A DNA stretch of 64,000 nt from Lentzea albidocapillata subsp. violacea (GTDB taxonomy: Bacteria > Actinomycetota > Actinomycetes > Mycobacteriales > Pseudonocardiaceae). Within the stretch, counting starts at the first letter, position 1. Every line of letters starts with the position of its first letter. The position numbers and the translations under genes were made by a program. Shown one piece after another: positions 17,320 to 25,035 of the stretch. The DNA is taken from positions 280,119 through 344,118 of the forward strand of contig NZ_FNET01000007.1 of NCBI RefSeq assembly GCF_900100275.1. Reading direction: 5' to 3'. The notes beneath the pieces were generated by a model. The model worked only from the letters and a program-made list of their open reading frames with translations, was not told the origin of the DNA and made no database searches.

Positions 17320-18147
17320 TCAGTTGGCGGTTCGGCGTTCGAGGAAGACGGTGTCGCGCCACACGCCGTGGTGTTGCGCGATGCGTTCGCGGACGCCGAG
17401 GGTGCGGAAGCCCGCGGAGTGGTGCAGGGCAAGGCTTGCGCGGTTCTCGGGGAAGATCGAGGTCTGCAACGTCCAGAGGCCCGCGTCGTCGGCGGCATTG
17501 ACCTGCTTGTGCACCAGGGCTTTGCCGACACGGCGGCCGCGGAAGTCCGTGCCTACGTAGACGGATGTCTCGGCGACGCCGGCGTAACAGTCCCGTGTGG
17601 ACACGGCCGTGAGGGCGGCCCAGCCCGCGACCTTGCCGTCGATCTCGGCGATCCAGCGGTGCTCCGGTAGCCACTTGGCGTCGAGCGTCCTGCGCAGGGG
17701 TACTTCGGTTTCGAAGGTGGCGTCGCCGGTGGCGATGCCTTCGCCGTAGATGCGGCGCACGGCATTCCAGTCGGAGATCTCCAGCGGGCGCACCAGGACG
17801 TCTGCCGGAAGATTGTCGGGGCAGCACGGGCGCGGTGCGAGCACGCCCATGACGACGTCGGCGGCGTGAGGTAGACCGGTGCAGCACGACGGGTTCACGC
17901 TGACGTGGGTGGCGGTACCTTCCTTGTGCTGGCGCAGGAAGCCGACCTCGACCAGCTTGCGCACGTGGTGGGAGCAGGTGGACTGGCTGATGCCGAGCAG
18001 TTCGGTCAGCTCGCCGACGGTCATCGAGCGTGCCGCCGTGGCGACGGCGTGCAGGAGTCGTACGCGGGTCGGTTCGGCGAGGCACGCGAACCAGTCCGCG
18101 TAGGTCGCGGCGTCGTCGGTCGGCAGCACGGCCGCTGTGGTCGTCAT
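17320..18147 (-). CDS. arsN: ArsR repressor fused to ArsN-like acetyltransferase
   Basis: A 275-residue fusion. Residues 1-110 form an ArsR-type winged helix (GISQSTCSHHVRKLVEVGFL) with cysteines at 58, 88, 89, 108 and 109. Clustered C-terminal Cys pairs fit an As(III) sensor site. Residues 115-275 are a GNAT domain very like phosphinothricin acetyltransferases: IYGEGIATGDATFE, RGRRVGKAL, WTLQTSIFPENRASL and GVRERI. ArsN1 proteins of this type acetylate the arsenical antibiotic arsinothricin. The fusion suggests one polypeptide that senses arsenic and detoxifies an organoarsenical. The ATG at 18147 lies just inside a palindromic operator region, so the transcript may be nearly leaderless. Confidence 0.87.
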   Translation of the reverse strand: MTTTAAVLPTDDAATYADWFACLAEPTRVRLLHAVATAARSMTVGELTELLGISQSTCSHHVRKLVEVGFLRQHKEGTATHVSVNPSCCTGLPHAADVVMGVLAPRPCCPDNLPADVLVRPLEISDWNAVRRIYGEGIATGDATFETEVPLRRTLDAKWLPEHRWIAEIDGKVAGWAALTAVSTRDCYAGVAETSVYVGTDFRGRRVGKALVHKQVNAADDAGLWTLQTSIFPENRASLALHHSAGFRTLGVRERIAQHHGVWRDTVFLERRTAN

Positions 18148-18159
18148 GGCTGAAGTATC

Positions 18160-18181
18160 GACGCAAATCGATGGTTGCGTC
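18160..18181. promoter_or_regulatory. Candidate ArsR operator with 7-base inverted repeat
   Basis: GACGCAA and TTGCGTC flank an eight-base spacer containing ATCGAT, 13 bases before the start of the ArsR-acetyltransferase gene. It lies in the divergent promoter shared with the flavoprotein gene at 18246. ATCGA-type half-sites recur at 18190 and 18225. Confidence 0.55.
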
Positions 18182-18245
18182 AATCGATCCCGGTCGATAG
18201 AGTCCCTGGTGTTGATTCGAGATATGTCGATACAAGGGGTATGTC

Positions 18246-19577
18246 GTGAGCGAGTTGCCAGTCGTCGTGGTGGGTGCCGGGCCTGCGGGTTTGTCCGCGG
18301 CGGCGAACTTGGTCGAACGGGGCGAGCAGGTGCTCGTGCTGGAGGCGGGCGATCGCGCCGGTGCAGCCGTGTCGCAGTGGAACTACGTCCGGCTGTTCTC
18401 GCAGTGGAGCGAACTCGTCGACCCGGCGGCCGAGCGACTGCTGAAGGAGGCCGGCTGGGTGCGTCCGGACGGGGACGCGTACCCGAGCGGCGGGGAGTGG
18501 GTGGAAAGCTACCTCCGGCCGTTGGCCGAAGTACTGGGTGACAGGGTGCGGTTCGGTGCCCGAGTGGTGGGTGTGGCACGGCGCGGACGCGACCGGATCG
18601 TGGACTCCGGGCGCGAGGACGAGCCTTTGACCGTGCATGTGCAGACCGCCGAGGGGGAAGAGCGGATCACTGCGCGTGCGGTGATCGACGCTTCGGGCAC
18701 CTGGGGCTCGCCGAACCCGCTGGGCGGAGACGGGCTTCCCGCGGTGGGGGAGAAGGCTGCGGCCGAGAAGATCACCTACCGGGTGCCGGACCTCGTGGCC
18801 GAACGCTCTCGTTACGCGGGCAAGCGGATCGCGGTCGCGGGCAGCGGGCACTCCGCGCTCACCGCGTTGGTCGTGCTGGCGGAACTCGCGGAGCAGGAGC
18901 CCGGCACGAAGATCGTGTGGCTGCTGCGCCGCGGTGCGGTCGGCAACGCGTTCGGTGGTGGGGAGGCCGACCAGTTGCCGGCGCGCGGTGCGTTGGGTCT
19001 GCGGGCGAGGAAGGCGGCTGAGGCCGGGTACGTCGAGACCGCCACGGGGTTCCGCACCGCTGCGATCGAACGTGCGGCGGACGGCAGTCTCACCCTGGAG
19101 TCGTTCGACGGCCACCAGGTCGAAGGCATCGACGAGATCGTTGTGCTGACCGGGTTCCGGCCTGATCTGTCGTGGCTGTCGGAAGTCCGGCTCGACCTGG
19201 ACCCGGTGCTGCAGGCGCCGTCGAAGCTCGCGCCGCTCATCGACCCCAACGTGCACTCGTGCGGCACCGTCTACCCACACGGCGAGGCTGAGCTGCGCCA
19301 CCCCGAGCCGAACGTCTACCTGGTCGGCATCAAGAGCTACGGCCGCGCGCCGACGTTCCTGTCGCTGACCGGCTACGAGCAGTCGAGGTCCGTGGTGGCC
19401 GCGATCGCCGGCGATCACGAGGCCGCCGGACGTGTTGAGCTCGTGCTGCCGGAGACCGGGGTGTGCGGTGGCGCGGGCGTGTTCGACGCACCGGAGGAGC
19501 CGAAGAACGAGGGTGGTTGCTGTGGCTCGCCGGAGCAGGGGGAACTGACGGTCGGCCTCGCGTCCAGTGCACGCTGA
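18246..19577 (+). CDS. FAD-dependent oxidoreductase of the arsenic island
   Basis: A 443-residue flavoprotein. The N-terminal FAD-binding GAGPAGLSAAANLVERG (about 8-24) and a second nucleotide-binding GSGHSAL near 200 give the two-dinucleotide layout of flavin monooxygenases and ArsO-type proteins. The C-terminal tail is unusual: a VCGG and a GGCCG motif near 415-435 give closely spaced cysteines that could bind arsenic. It is divergent from the ArsR-ArsN gene and faces the arsenate reductase genes. Proteins of this kind are frequent in actinobacterial ars clusters, but their reaction (oxidation of As(III) or an organoarsenical) is not settled. Confidence 0.8.
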   Translation: MSELPVVVVGAGPAGLSAAANLVERGEQVLVLEAGDRAGAAVSQWNYVRLFSQWSELVDPAAERLLKEAGWVRPDGDAYPSGGEWVESYLRPLAEVLGDRVRFGARVVGVARRGRDRIVDSGREDEPLTVHVQTAEGEERITARAVIDASGTWGSPNPLGGDGLPAVGEKAAAEKITYRVPDLVAERSRYAGKRIAVAGSGHSALTALVVLAELAEQEPGTKIVWLLRRGAVGNAFGGGEADQLPARGALGLRARKAAEAGYVETATGFRTAAIERAADGSLTLESFDGHQVEGIDEIVVLTGFRPDLSWLSEVRLDLDPVLQAPSKLAPLIDPNVHSCGTVYPHGEAELRHPEPNVYLVGIKSYGRAPTFLSLTGYEQSRSVVAAIAGDHEAAGRVELVLPETGVCGGAGVFDAPEEPKNEGGCCGSPEQGELTVGLASSAR

Positions 19578-19636
19578 CACGACGGCGCGGCCGGCTCGGT
19601 ACCGGCGGTGTTCGTCGTGCTGGGTGTGACCGGGGT

Positions 19637-19664
19637 GCCGGCGGCCGTGTTGCCGACCGCCGGC
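19637..19664. terminator. Hairpin between convergent genes
   Basis: Perfect arms GCCGGCGG and CCGCCGGC with a 12-base loop lie between the flavoprotein stop (19577) and the arsenate reductase stop (19673). It could end transcription from both sides. Confidence 0.5.
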
Positions 19665-19672
19665 GTTCCGCG

Positions 19673-20080
19673 TCAGTCGAGCAGCTCGGCGACCAGGCCG
19701 CGCACGCGGCGGTCGATGTCGTCGCGGATCGGACGGACCGAGTCGATGCCCTGGCCCGCCGGGTCGTCGAGCTGCCAGTCGAGGTAGCGCTTGCCGGGGA
19801 ACACCGGGCAGGTGTCGCCGCAGCCCATGGTGATCACGACGTCGGAGGCTTCGACGTCCTCGGTCGTGAGCTTCGAGGGGACCTCGGCGGTGATGTCGAG
19901 CCCCCACTCGGCCACGGCGGCCGCGGCCGCCGGGTTGACCTTCTCCGCGGGCTCGGATCCGGCCGAACGCACGCTGATCCGCCCCATGCCGTAGTGCTGC
20001 AGCAGTGCCGCGGCCATCTGGGAGCGGCCCGCGTTGTGCACGCAGACGAACAGCACCTCGGGGGTCTTGGACACGGTCAT
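19673..20080 (-). CDS. arsC: Arsenate reductase, low-molecular-weight phosphatase type
   Basis: A 135-residue arsenate reductase of the LMW tyrosine phosphatase fold. The P-loop is CVHNAGRS with nucleophile Cys13. Two further cysteines at 87 and 91 (MGCGDTC) supply the redox relay. The enzyme reduces As(V) to As(III), using thioredoxin or, in actinobacteria, mycothiol. The ATG at 20080 touches the GAGGAG site, so GTG two codons downstream may be the true start. It follows a second, longer arsenate reductase gene on the same strand. Confidence 0.9.
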   Translation of the reverse strand: MTVSKTPEVLFVCVHNAGRSQMAAALLQHYGMGRISVRSAGSEPAEKVNPAAAAAVAEWGLDITAEVPSKLTTEDVEASDVVITMGCGDTCPVFPGKRYLDWQLDDPAGQGIDSVRPIRDDIDRRVRGLVAELLD

Positions 20081-20132
20081 CTCCTCGTTGCGGTGGTTCT
20101 CATGATGCGTGATCCAGGTGAACAGCGGTGTC

Positions 20133-20774
20133 TCAGTCCTGGAGAAGTTCGGACAGCAGGCCGCGGATGCGGCGGTCGATGTCGTCGCGGATCTCCCGCA
20201 CGGTGTTCAGCGGCGCGCCCGCCGGGTCGGCGACGTCCCAGTCGAGGTAGCGCTTGCCGGTGTGGACCGGGCAGGTGTCGCCACATCCCATGGTGACCAC
20301 GACGTCGGCGGCGCGCACGACCTCGTCGGTCAGCGGCTTGGGGAAAGCCTCGGTCAGCTCGATGCCGAGCTCGGCCAGCGCGTCGGTGACGGTCTGCGGG
20401 ATGGCGCCGGTCGGTTTGCTGCCCGCCGAGCGCACGGAGACCTTGCCGAACGCGTGGTGCTCCAGCAGTGCGGCGGCGATCTGGGACCGGCCGGCGTTGT
20501 GGACGCAGACGAACAGGACCTGCGGCACGGTGATGGTGGTCAGGCCGTCGGCGCGGCCCTGGTCGGTCAGCCGCTGCCTGGTGAAGCGCGCGGTCAGGAC
20601 CGGCAGGTAGGTGGTGACGGTGGCGTTCTCGGCGAGCAGGTTGTAGGTCTCGTCCACGACCTTGGCGACGGTCTCGCGGCTGAACACGCCGTGGAACTTG
20701 TCGGAGAGTTCGTCGGTGATCCGGAGCAGCTGGGCGGTGAGCTCGTGCTGAGGGAGTCCGCTTGTGCGGGACAT
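20133..20774 (-). CDS. arsC: Arsenate reductase with N-terminal helical domain
   Basis: A 213-residue protein. Residues 1-75 form an extra three-helix domain seen in the ArsC2-like group of actinobacteria. The rest is the LMW phosphatase-type arsenate reductase, with CVHNAGRS (Cys90) and the relay cysteines 164 and 168 in MGCGDTC. It reduces arsenate for export by the ACR3 pump. The ATG has AGGAGA four bases upstream. It is divergent from an ArsR gene and both starts face a shared inverted-repeat region. It is a paralogue of, not identical to, the shorter reductase downstream. Confidence 0.92.
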   Translation of the reverse strand: MSRTSGLPQHELTAQLLRITDELSDKFHGVFSRETVAKVVDETYNLLAENATVTTYLPVLTARFTRQRLTDQGRADGLTTITVPQVLFVCVHNAGRSQIAAALLEHHAFGKVSVRSAGSKPTGAIPQTVTDALAELGIELTEAFPKPLTDEVVRAADVVVTMGCGDTCPVHTGKRYLDWDVADPAGAPLNTVREIRDDIDRRIRGLLSELLQD

Positions 20775-20794
20775 CAGATCTCCTTGGACCGAAG

Positions 20795-20830
20795 TATGTC
20801 GATGCAGATCACACCCCGTGTATCGACTTT
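20795..20830. promoter_or_regulatory. Candidate ArsR operator in divergent promoter
   Basis: TATGTCGATGCA and TGTATCGACTTT form an imperfect inverted repeat (9 of 12 positions) between the arsC2 and arsR starts. The shared GTCGAT/ATCGAC core also occurs in the promoter region at 18.2 kb, suggesting common regulation. Confidence 0.45.
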
Positions 20831-20859
20831 TGTCAATTCAACCGGTTATGGTCATCGTC

Positions 20860-21189
20860 ATGACGAGCCCGGACCGGACGCTGCTCGACTCGACGACCGC
20901 CGCACGCCTGTTCAAGGCACTCGGCGATCCGATCCGGGTCGAACTGGTCGGGCTGGTGCGGCGGACCGAGGAGCAGGAGGCGTGCTTCTGCGACCTCGCC
21001 GACCAGTTCGACATGCCGCAGTCCTCGCTGAGTCACCACCTCAAGATCCTCGTCAACGCCGGTGTGCTCAGCCGGGAGCGGCGCGGCACCTGGAGCTGGT
21101 ACCGCATCGACAACGCCGCCATCGACACCCTGGCCGCCGTGCTGGCGCCAGGGGGACCGCTGCGCGACAGCAGCGCCTGCTGCGACTGA
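20860..21189 (+). CDS. arsR: ArsR family arsenic repressor
   Basis: A 109-residue winged-helix repressor. The metal site is CFC at 42-44 in the DNA-recognition region, comparable to the CVC of classical type I ArsR proteins, with an additional CC at 107-108. MPQSSLSHHLKIL is the recognition helix. Binding of As(III) releases the operator. A start four codons earlier (20848) is possible; neither has a strong ribosome site. It lies 16 bases before the ACR3 pump gene and forms an operon with it. Confidence 0.9.
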   Translation: MTSPDRTLLDSTTAARLFKALGDPIRVELVGLVRRTEEQEACFCDLADQFDMPQSSLSHHLKILVNAGVLSRERRGTWSWYRIDNAAIDTLAAVLAPGGPLRDSSACCD

Positions 21190-21205
21190 CCTGACGGAGA
21201 ACCTG

Positions 21206-22279
21206 TTGAGCACCAAGCAAACCGCGGCACCGGACGTGTTGCACCGACTGTCCTTTCTGGACAGGTTCCTGCCGGTATGGATCGGCGTCGCCATGCTCGC
21301 CGGCCTGCTGCTCGGCCGCGGCGTTCCGGGCCTGCAGGGCGTGCTGGACGCCGTGAAGGTCGACGGCGTCTCGTTGCCGATCGCCCTGGGCCTGCTGCTG
21401 ATGATGTACCCGGTGCTCGCGAAGGTCCGCTACGACAAGCTCGACACCGTCACCCGTGATCGCCGCACGATGGTGCTGTCGCTGGTGCTGAACTGGGTGC
21501 TGGGTCCGGCGCTGATGTTCGCGCTGGCCTGGATCTTCCTCGCTGATCTGCCGGAGTACCGGACAGGGCTGATCATCGTCGGCCTCGCCCGCTGCATCGC
21601 CATGGTCATCATCTGGAACGACCTCGCCTGCGGCGACCGCGAGGCCGCCGCCGTGCTGGTGGCGTTGAACTCCGTGTTCCAGGTGGTCATGTTCGGTGTG
21701 CTCGGCTGGTTCTACCTCGACCTGGTGCCCGGCTGGCTCGGTCTGGACACCGCGTCGGTGGACTTCTCCGCGTGGGAGATCGCCAAGTCCGTGCTCATCT
21801 TCCTCGGCATCCCTCTGCTGGCCGGCTACCTGAGCCGCAAGCTGGGGGAGCGGACCCGTGGCCGGGAGTGGTACGAGTCCAAGTTCCTGCCGCGGGTCGG
21901 TCCGATCGCGTTGTACGGCTTGCTGTTCACGATCGTCATCCTGTTCGCGCTGCAGGGCGAGACCATCACGAACAAGCCGCTCGACGTCGTGCGGATCGCG
22001 CTGCCGCTGCTGGTCTACTTCGCGATCATGTGGGCCGGTTCCTACGCGCTGGGCAAGGCGTCCGGACTCTCCTACGAGCGGACCACGACACTGGCGTTCA
22101 CCGCCGCGGGCAACAACTTCGAGCTCGCCATCGCCGTCGCGATCGGGGTGTTCGGCGTGACCTCCGGGCAGGCCCTGGCGGGTGTGGTCGGCCCGCTGAT
22201 CGAGGTGCCCGTCCTCGTCGCGCTCGTCTACGTCAGCCTCTGGTTGCGTCGTCGCTGGGCGGCTCGTGCTCAGGTCTGA
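21206..22279 (+). CDS. acr3: ACR3-family arsenite efflux pump
   Basis: A 357-residue membrane protein with ten hydrophobic segments of the bile-acid/ACR3 transporter fold. The essential Cys in the fourth helix is seen in GLARCIAMVIIWNDLACG (Cys130). It exports As(III) using the proton gradient. TTG at 21206 is chosen as start because GGAGA lies five bases upstream and no ATG or GTG precedes the first helix in a sensible position. It overlaps the following flavoprotein gene by 14 bases. The order arsR-acr3-flavoprotein is a common actinobacterial arsenic operon. Confidence 0.92.
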   Translation: MSTKQTAAPDVLHRLSFLDRFLPVWIGVAMLAGLLLGRGVPGLQGVLDAVKVDGVSLPIALGLLLMMYPVLAKVRYDKLDTVTRDRRTMVLSLVLNWVLGPALMFALAWIFLADLPEYRTGLIIVGLARCIAMVIIWNDLACGDREAAAVLVALNSVFQVVMFGVLGWFYLDLVPGWLGLDTASVDFSAWEIAKSVLIFLGIPLLAGYLSRKLGERTRGREWYESKFLPRVGPIALYGLLFTIVILFALQGETITNKPLDVVRIALPLLVYFAIMWAGSYALGKASGLSYERTTTLAFTAAGNNFELAIAVAIGVFGVTSGQALAGVVGPLIEVPVLVALVYVSLWLRRRWAARAQV

Positions 22280-23240
22280 CGTCGTGGTGGCCGGCGGCGG
22301 CCAGGCAGGGCTGGCCGCCGCCTTCTACCTGCGCCGAGCGGGCATCGACCACGTGGTGCTCGACGCGCGACCTGTGCCAGGTGGGGCATGGCCGCTCACG
22401 TGGGACTCGCTGCGCCTGTTCTCCGTCGCCCGTCACAGCTCGCTGCCCGGCTGGCCCATGCCGTCCTTTCCGGACGGATACCCGACCGCACAGCACGTCG
22501 TCGACTACCTCGCGGCCTACGAGAAGCGCTACGACATCCCCGTCCAGCGGCCCGTCCAGGTCACCTCGGTGACGCACGACGGCGACCGCCTGCTGGTGCA
22601 CACCGACTCCGGCACTTGGTCGGCACGGCACGTCATCAGCGCGACGGGCACCTGGTGGCGACCCTTCCGGCCTCTGATGGACCTGCCCGGCCGCCAGTTG
22701 CACACCGTCGACTACCGCGACCCGCACGAGTTCGCCGGCCAGAAGGTGGTCGTGGTCGGCGGCGGCAACTCCGGCGCGCAGATCGCCGCCGACCTCATCC
22801 CGCACACCGAGCTGACCTGGATGACGCGCCGGCCGCCGCGGTACATGCCGGACGAGATCGACGGCAAAGCGCTGTTCGACATCGCCACCCGGCGCGGCGG
22901 CGTCAGCGAACTCGGCGACATCGTGGCCGTACCTTCCGTTCGCGAAGCCCGCGACAACGGACTGCTCGTGGCCGTGCCGACGGACGTCGAAGCCTTGTCC
23001 GGAGCCGACGTCGTCGTGTGGTGCACCGGCTTCCGCCCTGCCCTGAGCCACCTGGCTCCGCTGCGTGTGCGCGCCGCCGACGGTCGCGTCGCGGTGGACG
23101 GTACGACCGCCACCGGGGAGCCGCGCCTGCACCTGCTCGGCTACGGCGGCTGGACCGGACCCGCGTCGGCGACGCTCATCGGGGTCGGGCCGACCGCGAA
23201 GGCAACGGTCGCGAAGATCGCGCTGACGCTCAGGCCGTGA
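22266..23240 (+). CDS. ArsO-like flavin-dependent monooxygenase
   Basis: A 324-residue flavoprotein with an FAD motif GGGQAGLAAAFYLRRAG at 10-26 and an NADPH motif VGGGNSGAQIAADL near 163. This single-component flavin monooxygenase layout is typical of ArsO proteins encoded beside ACR3. Its exact reaction is not established; oxidation of As(III) or an organoarsenical has been suggested. It starts at GTG within the pump gene, so translation is coupled. It overlaps the 3' end of the convergent ArsR gene by 11 bases. It is shorter than the flavoprotein at 18246 and lacks that protein's Cys-rich tail. Confidence 0.85.
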   Translation: MLRSDVVVAGGGQAGLAAAFYLRRAGIDHVVLDARPVPGGAWPLTWDSLRLFSVARHSSLPGWPMPSFPDGYPTAQHVVDYLAAYEKRYDIPVQRPVQVTSVTHDGDRLLVHTDSGTWSARHVISATGTWWRPFRPLMDLPGRQLHTVDYRDPHEFAGQKVVVVGGGNSGAQIAADLIPHTELTWMTRRPPRYMPDEIDGKALFDIATRRGGVSELGDIVAVPSVREARDNGLLVAVPTDVEALSGADVVVWCTGFRPALSHLAPLRVRAADGRVAVDGTTATGEPRLHLLGYGGWTGPASATLIGVGPTAKATVAKIALTLRP

Positions 23241-23577
23241 CCGGCTGCCGCACGCTGCTCAGCATCGCGGCCATCCGGTCGGTCGTCTCCGGGCGCACCC
23301 AGTAGTAGACCCACGTGCCCCGGCGCTCGCAGTCGACCAGACCGGCCTGCCGCAGCAGCTTGAGGTGATGCGAGATCGTCGGCTGGGACAGCTCGAACGC
23401 CGGCGTCAGCTCGCAGACGCAGACCCCGCCTTCGGACCGGGAAGCGATCATCGACAGCAGCCGCAGGCGCACCGGGTCGCCCAGCGCCTTGAACATCCCC
23501 GCCAGCTCGGCCGCCTGAACCGCTGCCAGTCGGTCTTCCGGCAGCGGCTCGCAGCAACCGGCCTCTTGCTTCGACAT
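23230..23577 (-). CDS. arsR: ArsR family arsenic repressor
   Basis: A 115-residue winged-helix repressor. CVC at 53-55 in GGVCVCELTPAF forms the type I As(III) site, with an additional CC at 8-9. LSQPTISHHLKLLRQAG is the recognition helix. It is divergent from the arsenite methyltransferase gene and should control it and itself. A perfect palindrome lies three bases before the ATG, so the gene is probably transcribed leaderless and self-repressed. Confidence 0.92.
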   Translation of the reverse strand: MSKQEAGCCEPLPEDRLAAVQAAELAGMFKALGDPVRLRLLSMIASRSEGGVCVCELTPAFELSQPTISHHLKLLRQAGLVDCERRGTWVYYWVRPETTDRMAAMLSSVRQPVTA

Positions 23578-23580
23578 ATT

Positions 23581-23590
23581 TCAATATTGA
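23581..23590. promoter_or_regulatory. Palindromic ArsR operator candidate
   Basis: TCAATATTGA is a perfect 10-base palindrome in the 77-base gap between divergent arsR and arsM. This AT-rich element stands out in GC-rich surroundings and may also hold the -10 region of the repressor gene. Confidence 0.55.
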
Positions 23591-23654
23591 CGGCACTTCG
23601 GGTTTCGCGCAACAATACATAGACAAACTTCGATACAGCTTGGAGGAACCTCTC

Positions 23655-24551
23655 ATGAGTGAGCAGACTGAGCTGCGCGAGACCGTCCGTGCCCGCTACG
23701 CCGCAGCCGCGACCGCCGTCGTCCAGGGCGGGGGCGGCTGCTGTGGACCGCAGGCCGTGGAGGTCGACGAGACCTTCGGCGCCACGCTCTACCCGGCGGC
23801 CCAGCGCGACGAACTCCCAGCCGAGGCCGTGGCCGCCTCACTCGGCTGCGGCAACCCCATCGCCGTCGCCGAACTCCGCGAGGGTGAGCGAGTTCTGGAC
23901 CTGGGCTCTGGTGGTGGCATCGACGTCCTGCTCTCGGCCCGCCGCGTCGGTCCGACCGGCAAGGCCTACGGCCTGGACATGACCGACGAGATGCTCGCGC
24001 TCGCCCTGTCCAACGCGGACAAGGCCGGCGCCACCAACGTCGAGTTCCTCAAGGGCAACATCGAAGACATCCCGTTGCCCGGCAACACCATCGACGTCGT
24101 CATCTCCAACTGCGTCATCAACCTCTCCGTCGACAAGCCCGCCGTGTTCGCCGAGACCTTCCGCGTCCTGCGTCCCGGTGGCCGTCTCGGTATCTCCGAC
24201 GTCGTCGCCGACGACCACCTCACCCCTGCCGAGCGAGCCGACCGCGGCTCCTACGTCGGGTGCATCGCCGGAGCACTCACCTTCACCGAGTACCGCGAAG
24301 GCTTGCAGGCCGCCGGCTTCACCGGCATCGAGATCACTCCGACGTTCGAGGCCGCCGATGGCATGCACGGAGCCATTGTTCGTGCGGTGAAGCCACTCGG
24401 CATCGAGTCTGCCGGTGCACCAGCGCCGGCGCAGAGTGAAGCGTCTTGCTGTGGCGTCAGCGCCTGCTGCACGTCCGGTGAGCAGTCGGTCGACCCGGCC
24501 GTCACCGTCACGGAGGCCAAAACGGCGTCGGGATGTGGCTGTCAGAGCTAG
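23655..24551 (+). CDS. arsM: Arsenite S-adenosylmethionine methyltransferase ArsM
   Basis: A 298-residue class I methyltransferase. The SAM site is VLDLGSGGGIDVLL (about 80-93). The conserved As(III)-binding cysteines are visible at 65, 153 (SNCVINLS) and 203 (YVGCIAGAL). A GGGGCCG motif at 25-31 and a Cys-rich tail (SCCGVSACC near 265, GCGC at the end) add possible arsenic ligands. It methylates As(III) to mono-, di- and trimethyl species. The ATG at 23655 has GGAGG nine bases upstream. It is divergent from an ArsR repressor that should control it. Confidence 0.94.
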   Translation: MSEQTELRETVRARYAAAATAVVQGGGGCCGPQAVEVDETFGATLYPAAQRDELPAEAVAASLGCGNPIAVAELREGERVLDLGSGGGIDVLLSARRVGPTGKAYGLDMTDEMLALALSNADKAGATNVEFLKGNIEDIPLPGNTIDVVISNCVINLSVDKPAVFAETFRVLRPGGRLGISDVVADDHLTPAERADRGSYVGCIAGALTFTEYREGLQAAGFTGIEITPTFEAADGMHGAIVRAVKPLGIESAGAPAPAQSEASCCGVSACCTSGEQSVDPAVTVTEAKTASGCGCQS

Positions 24552-24571
24552 CGGCTGCGACTTACAGCCGA

Positions 24572-24916
24572 TCAAGAGTCACCGTCGAGCACCTTGCGGA
24601 GCTTGGCGGACGCCTTGAGCCGCCACGCCTGCTCGACCAGTTCTGCCAGCTGGCCGGGGTCGACCTTCGCCAGGTCGACGAGGATCGCTCCGTACCCGTC
24701 GTAGTGCGGTGTCGTGTAGAAGGCTGCGTCACCGGTCGCGAGCAGCGCTGCTTTCTCGTCCAGCTCGCACATCAGCACGAGCCCGCCTTCGGCCTCGGTC
24801 CGCAGGCGCGCGAAGCCCTTCCCGGCCACCTTCAGCGATGGTGTCCGGTGCCAGGTCGCTTCCTCGACCTCGGGCAGGCGCGACGCCATCGTCACTACGT
24901 CATCCCAGCTAGGCAT
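24572..24916 (-). CDS. MmcQ/YjbR family protein
   Basis: A 114-residue protein of the YjbR/MmcQ fold. The features are ATWHRTPSLKVAGKGFARLR, the YTTPHYDGYGAILVDL segment and a C-terminal helix ending AWRLKASAKL. Members resemble DNA-binding folds, but a function is not established. The ATG has no evident ribosome site, so the start is moderately certain. It is convergent with the arsM gene with 20 bases between stops. Confidence 0.85.
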   Translation of the reverse strand: MPSWDDVVTMASRLPEVEEATWHRTPSLKVAGKGFARLRTEAEGGLVLMCELDEKAALLATGDAAFYTTPHYDGYGAILVDLAKVDPGQLAELVEQAWRLKASAKLRKVLDGDS

Positions 24917-25035
24917 GCGTGCATCGTCGCAGCAGCCGGGTGCATCCGCCTTGGACGAATGGAAACAGGCAGCGTGAATCTTGCGGCTGTGAGTGACTTG
25001 CATCCGGTACCCAGGTACAGGCTTACCGTCGATGC

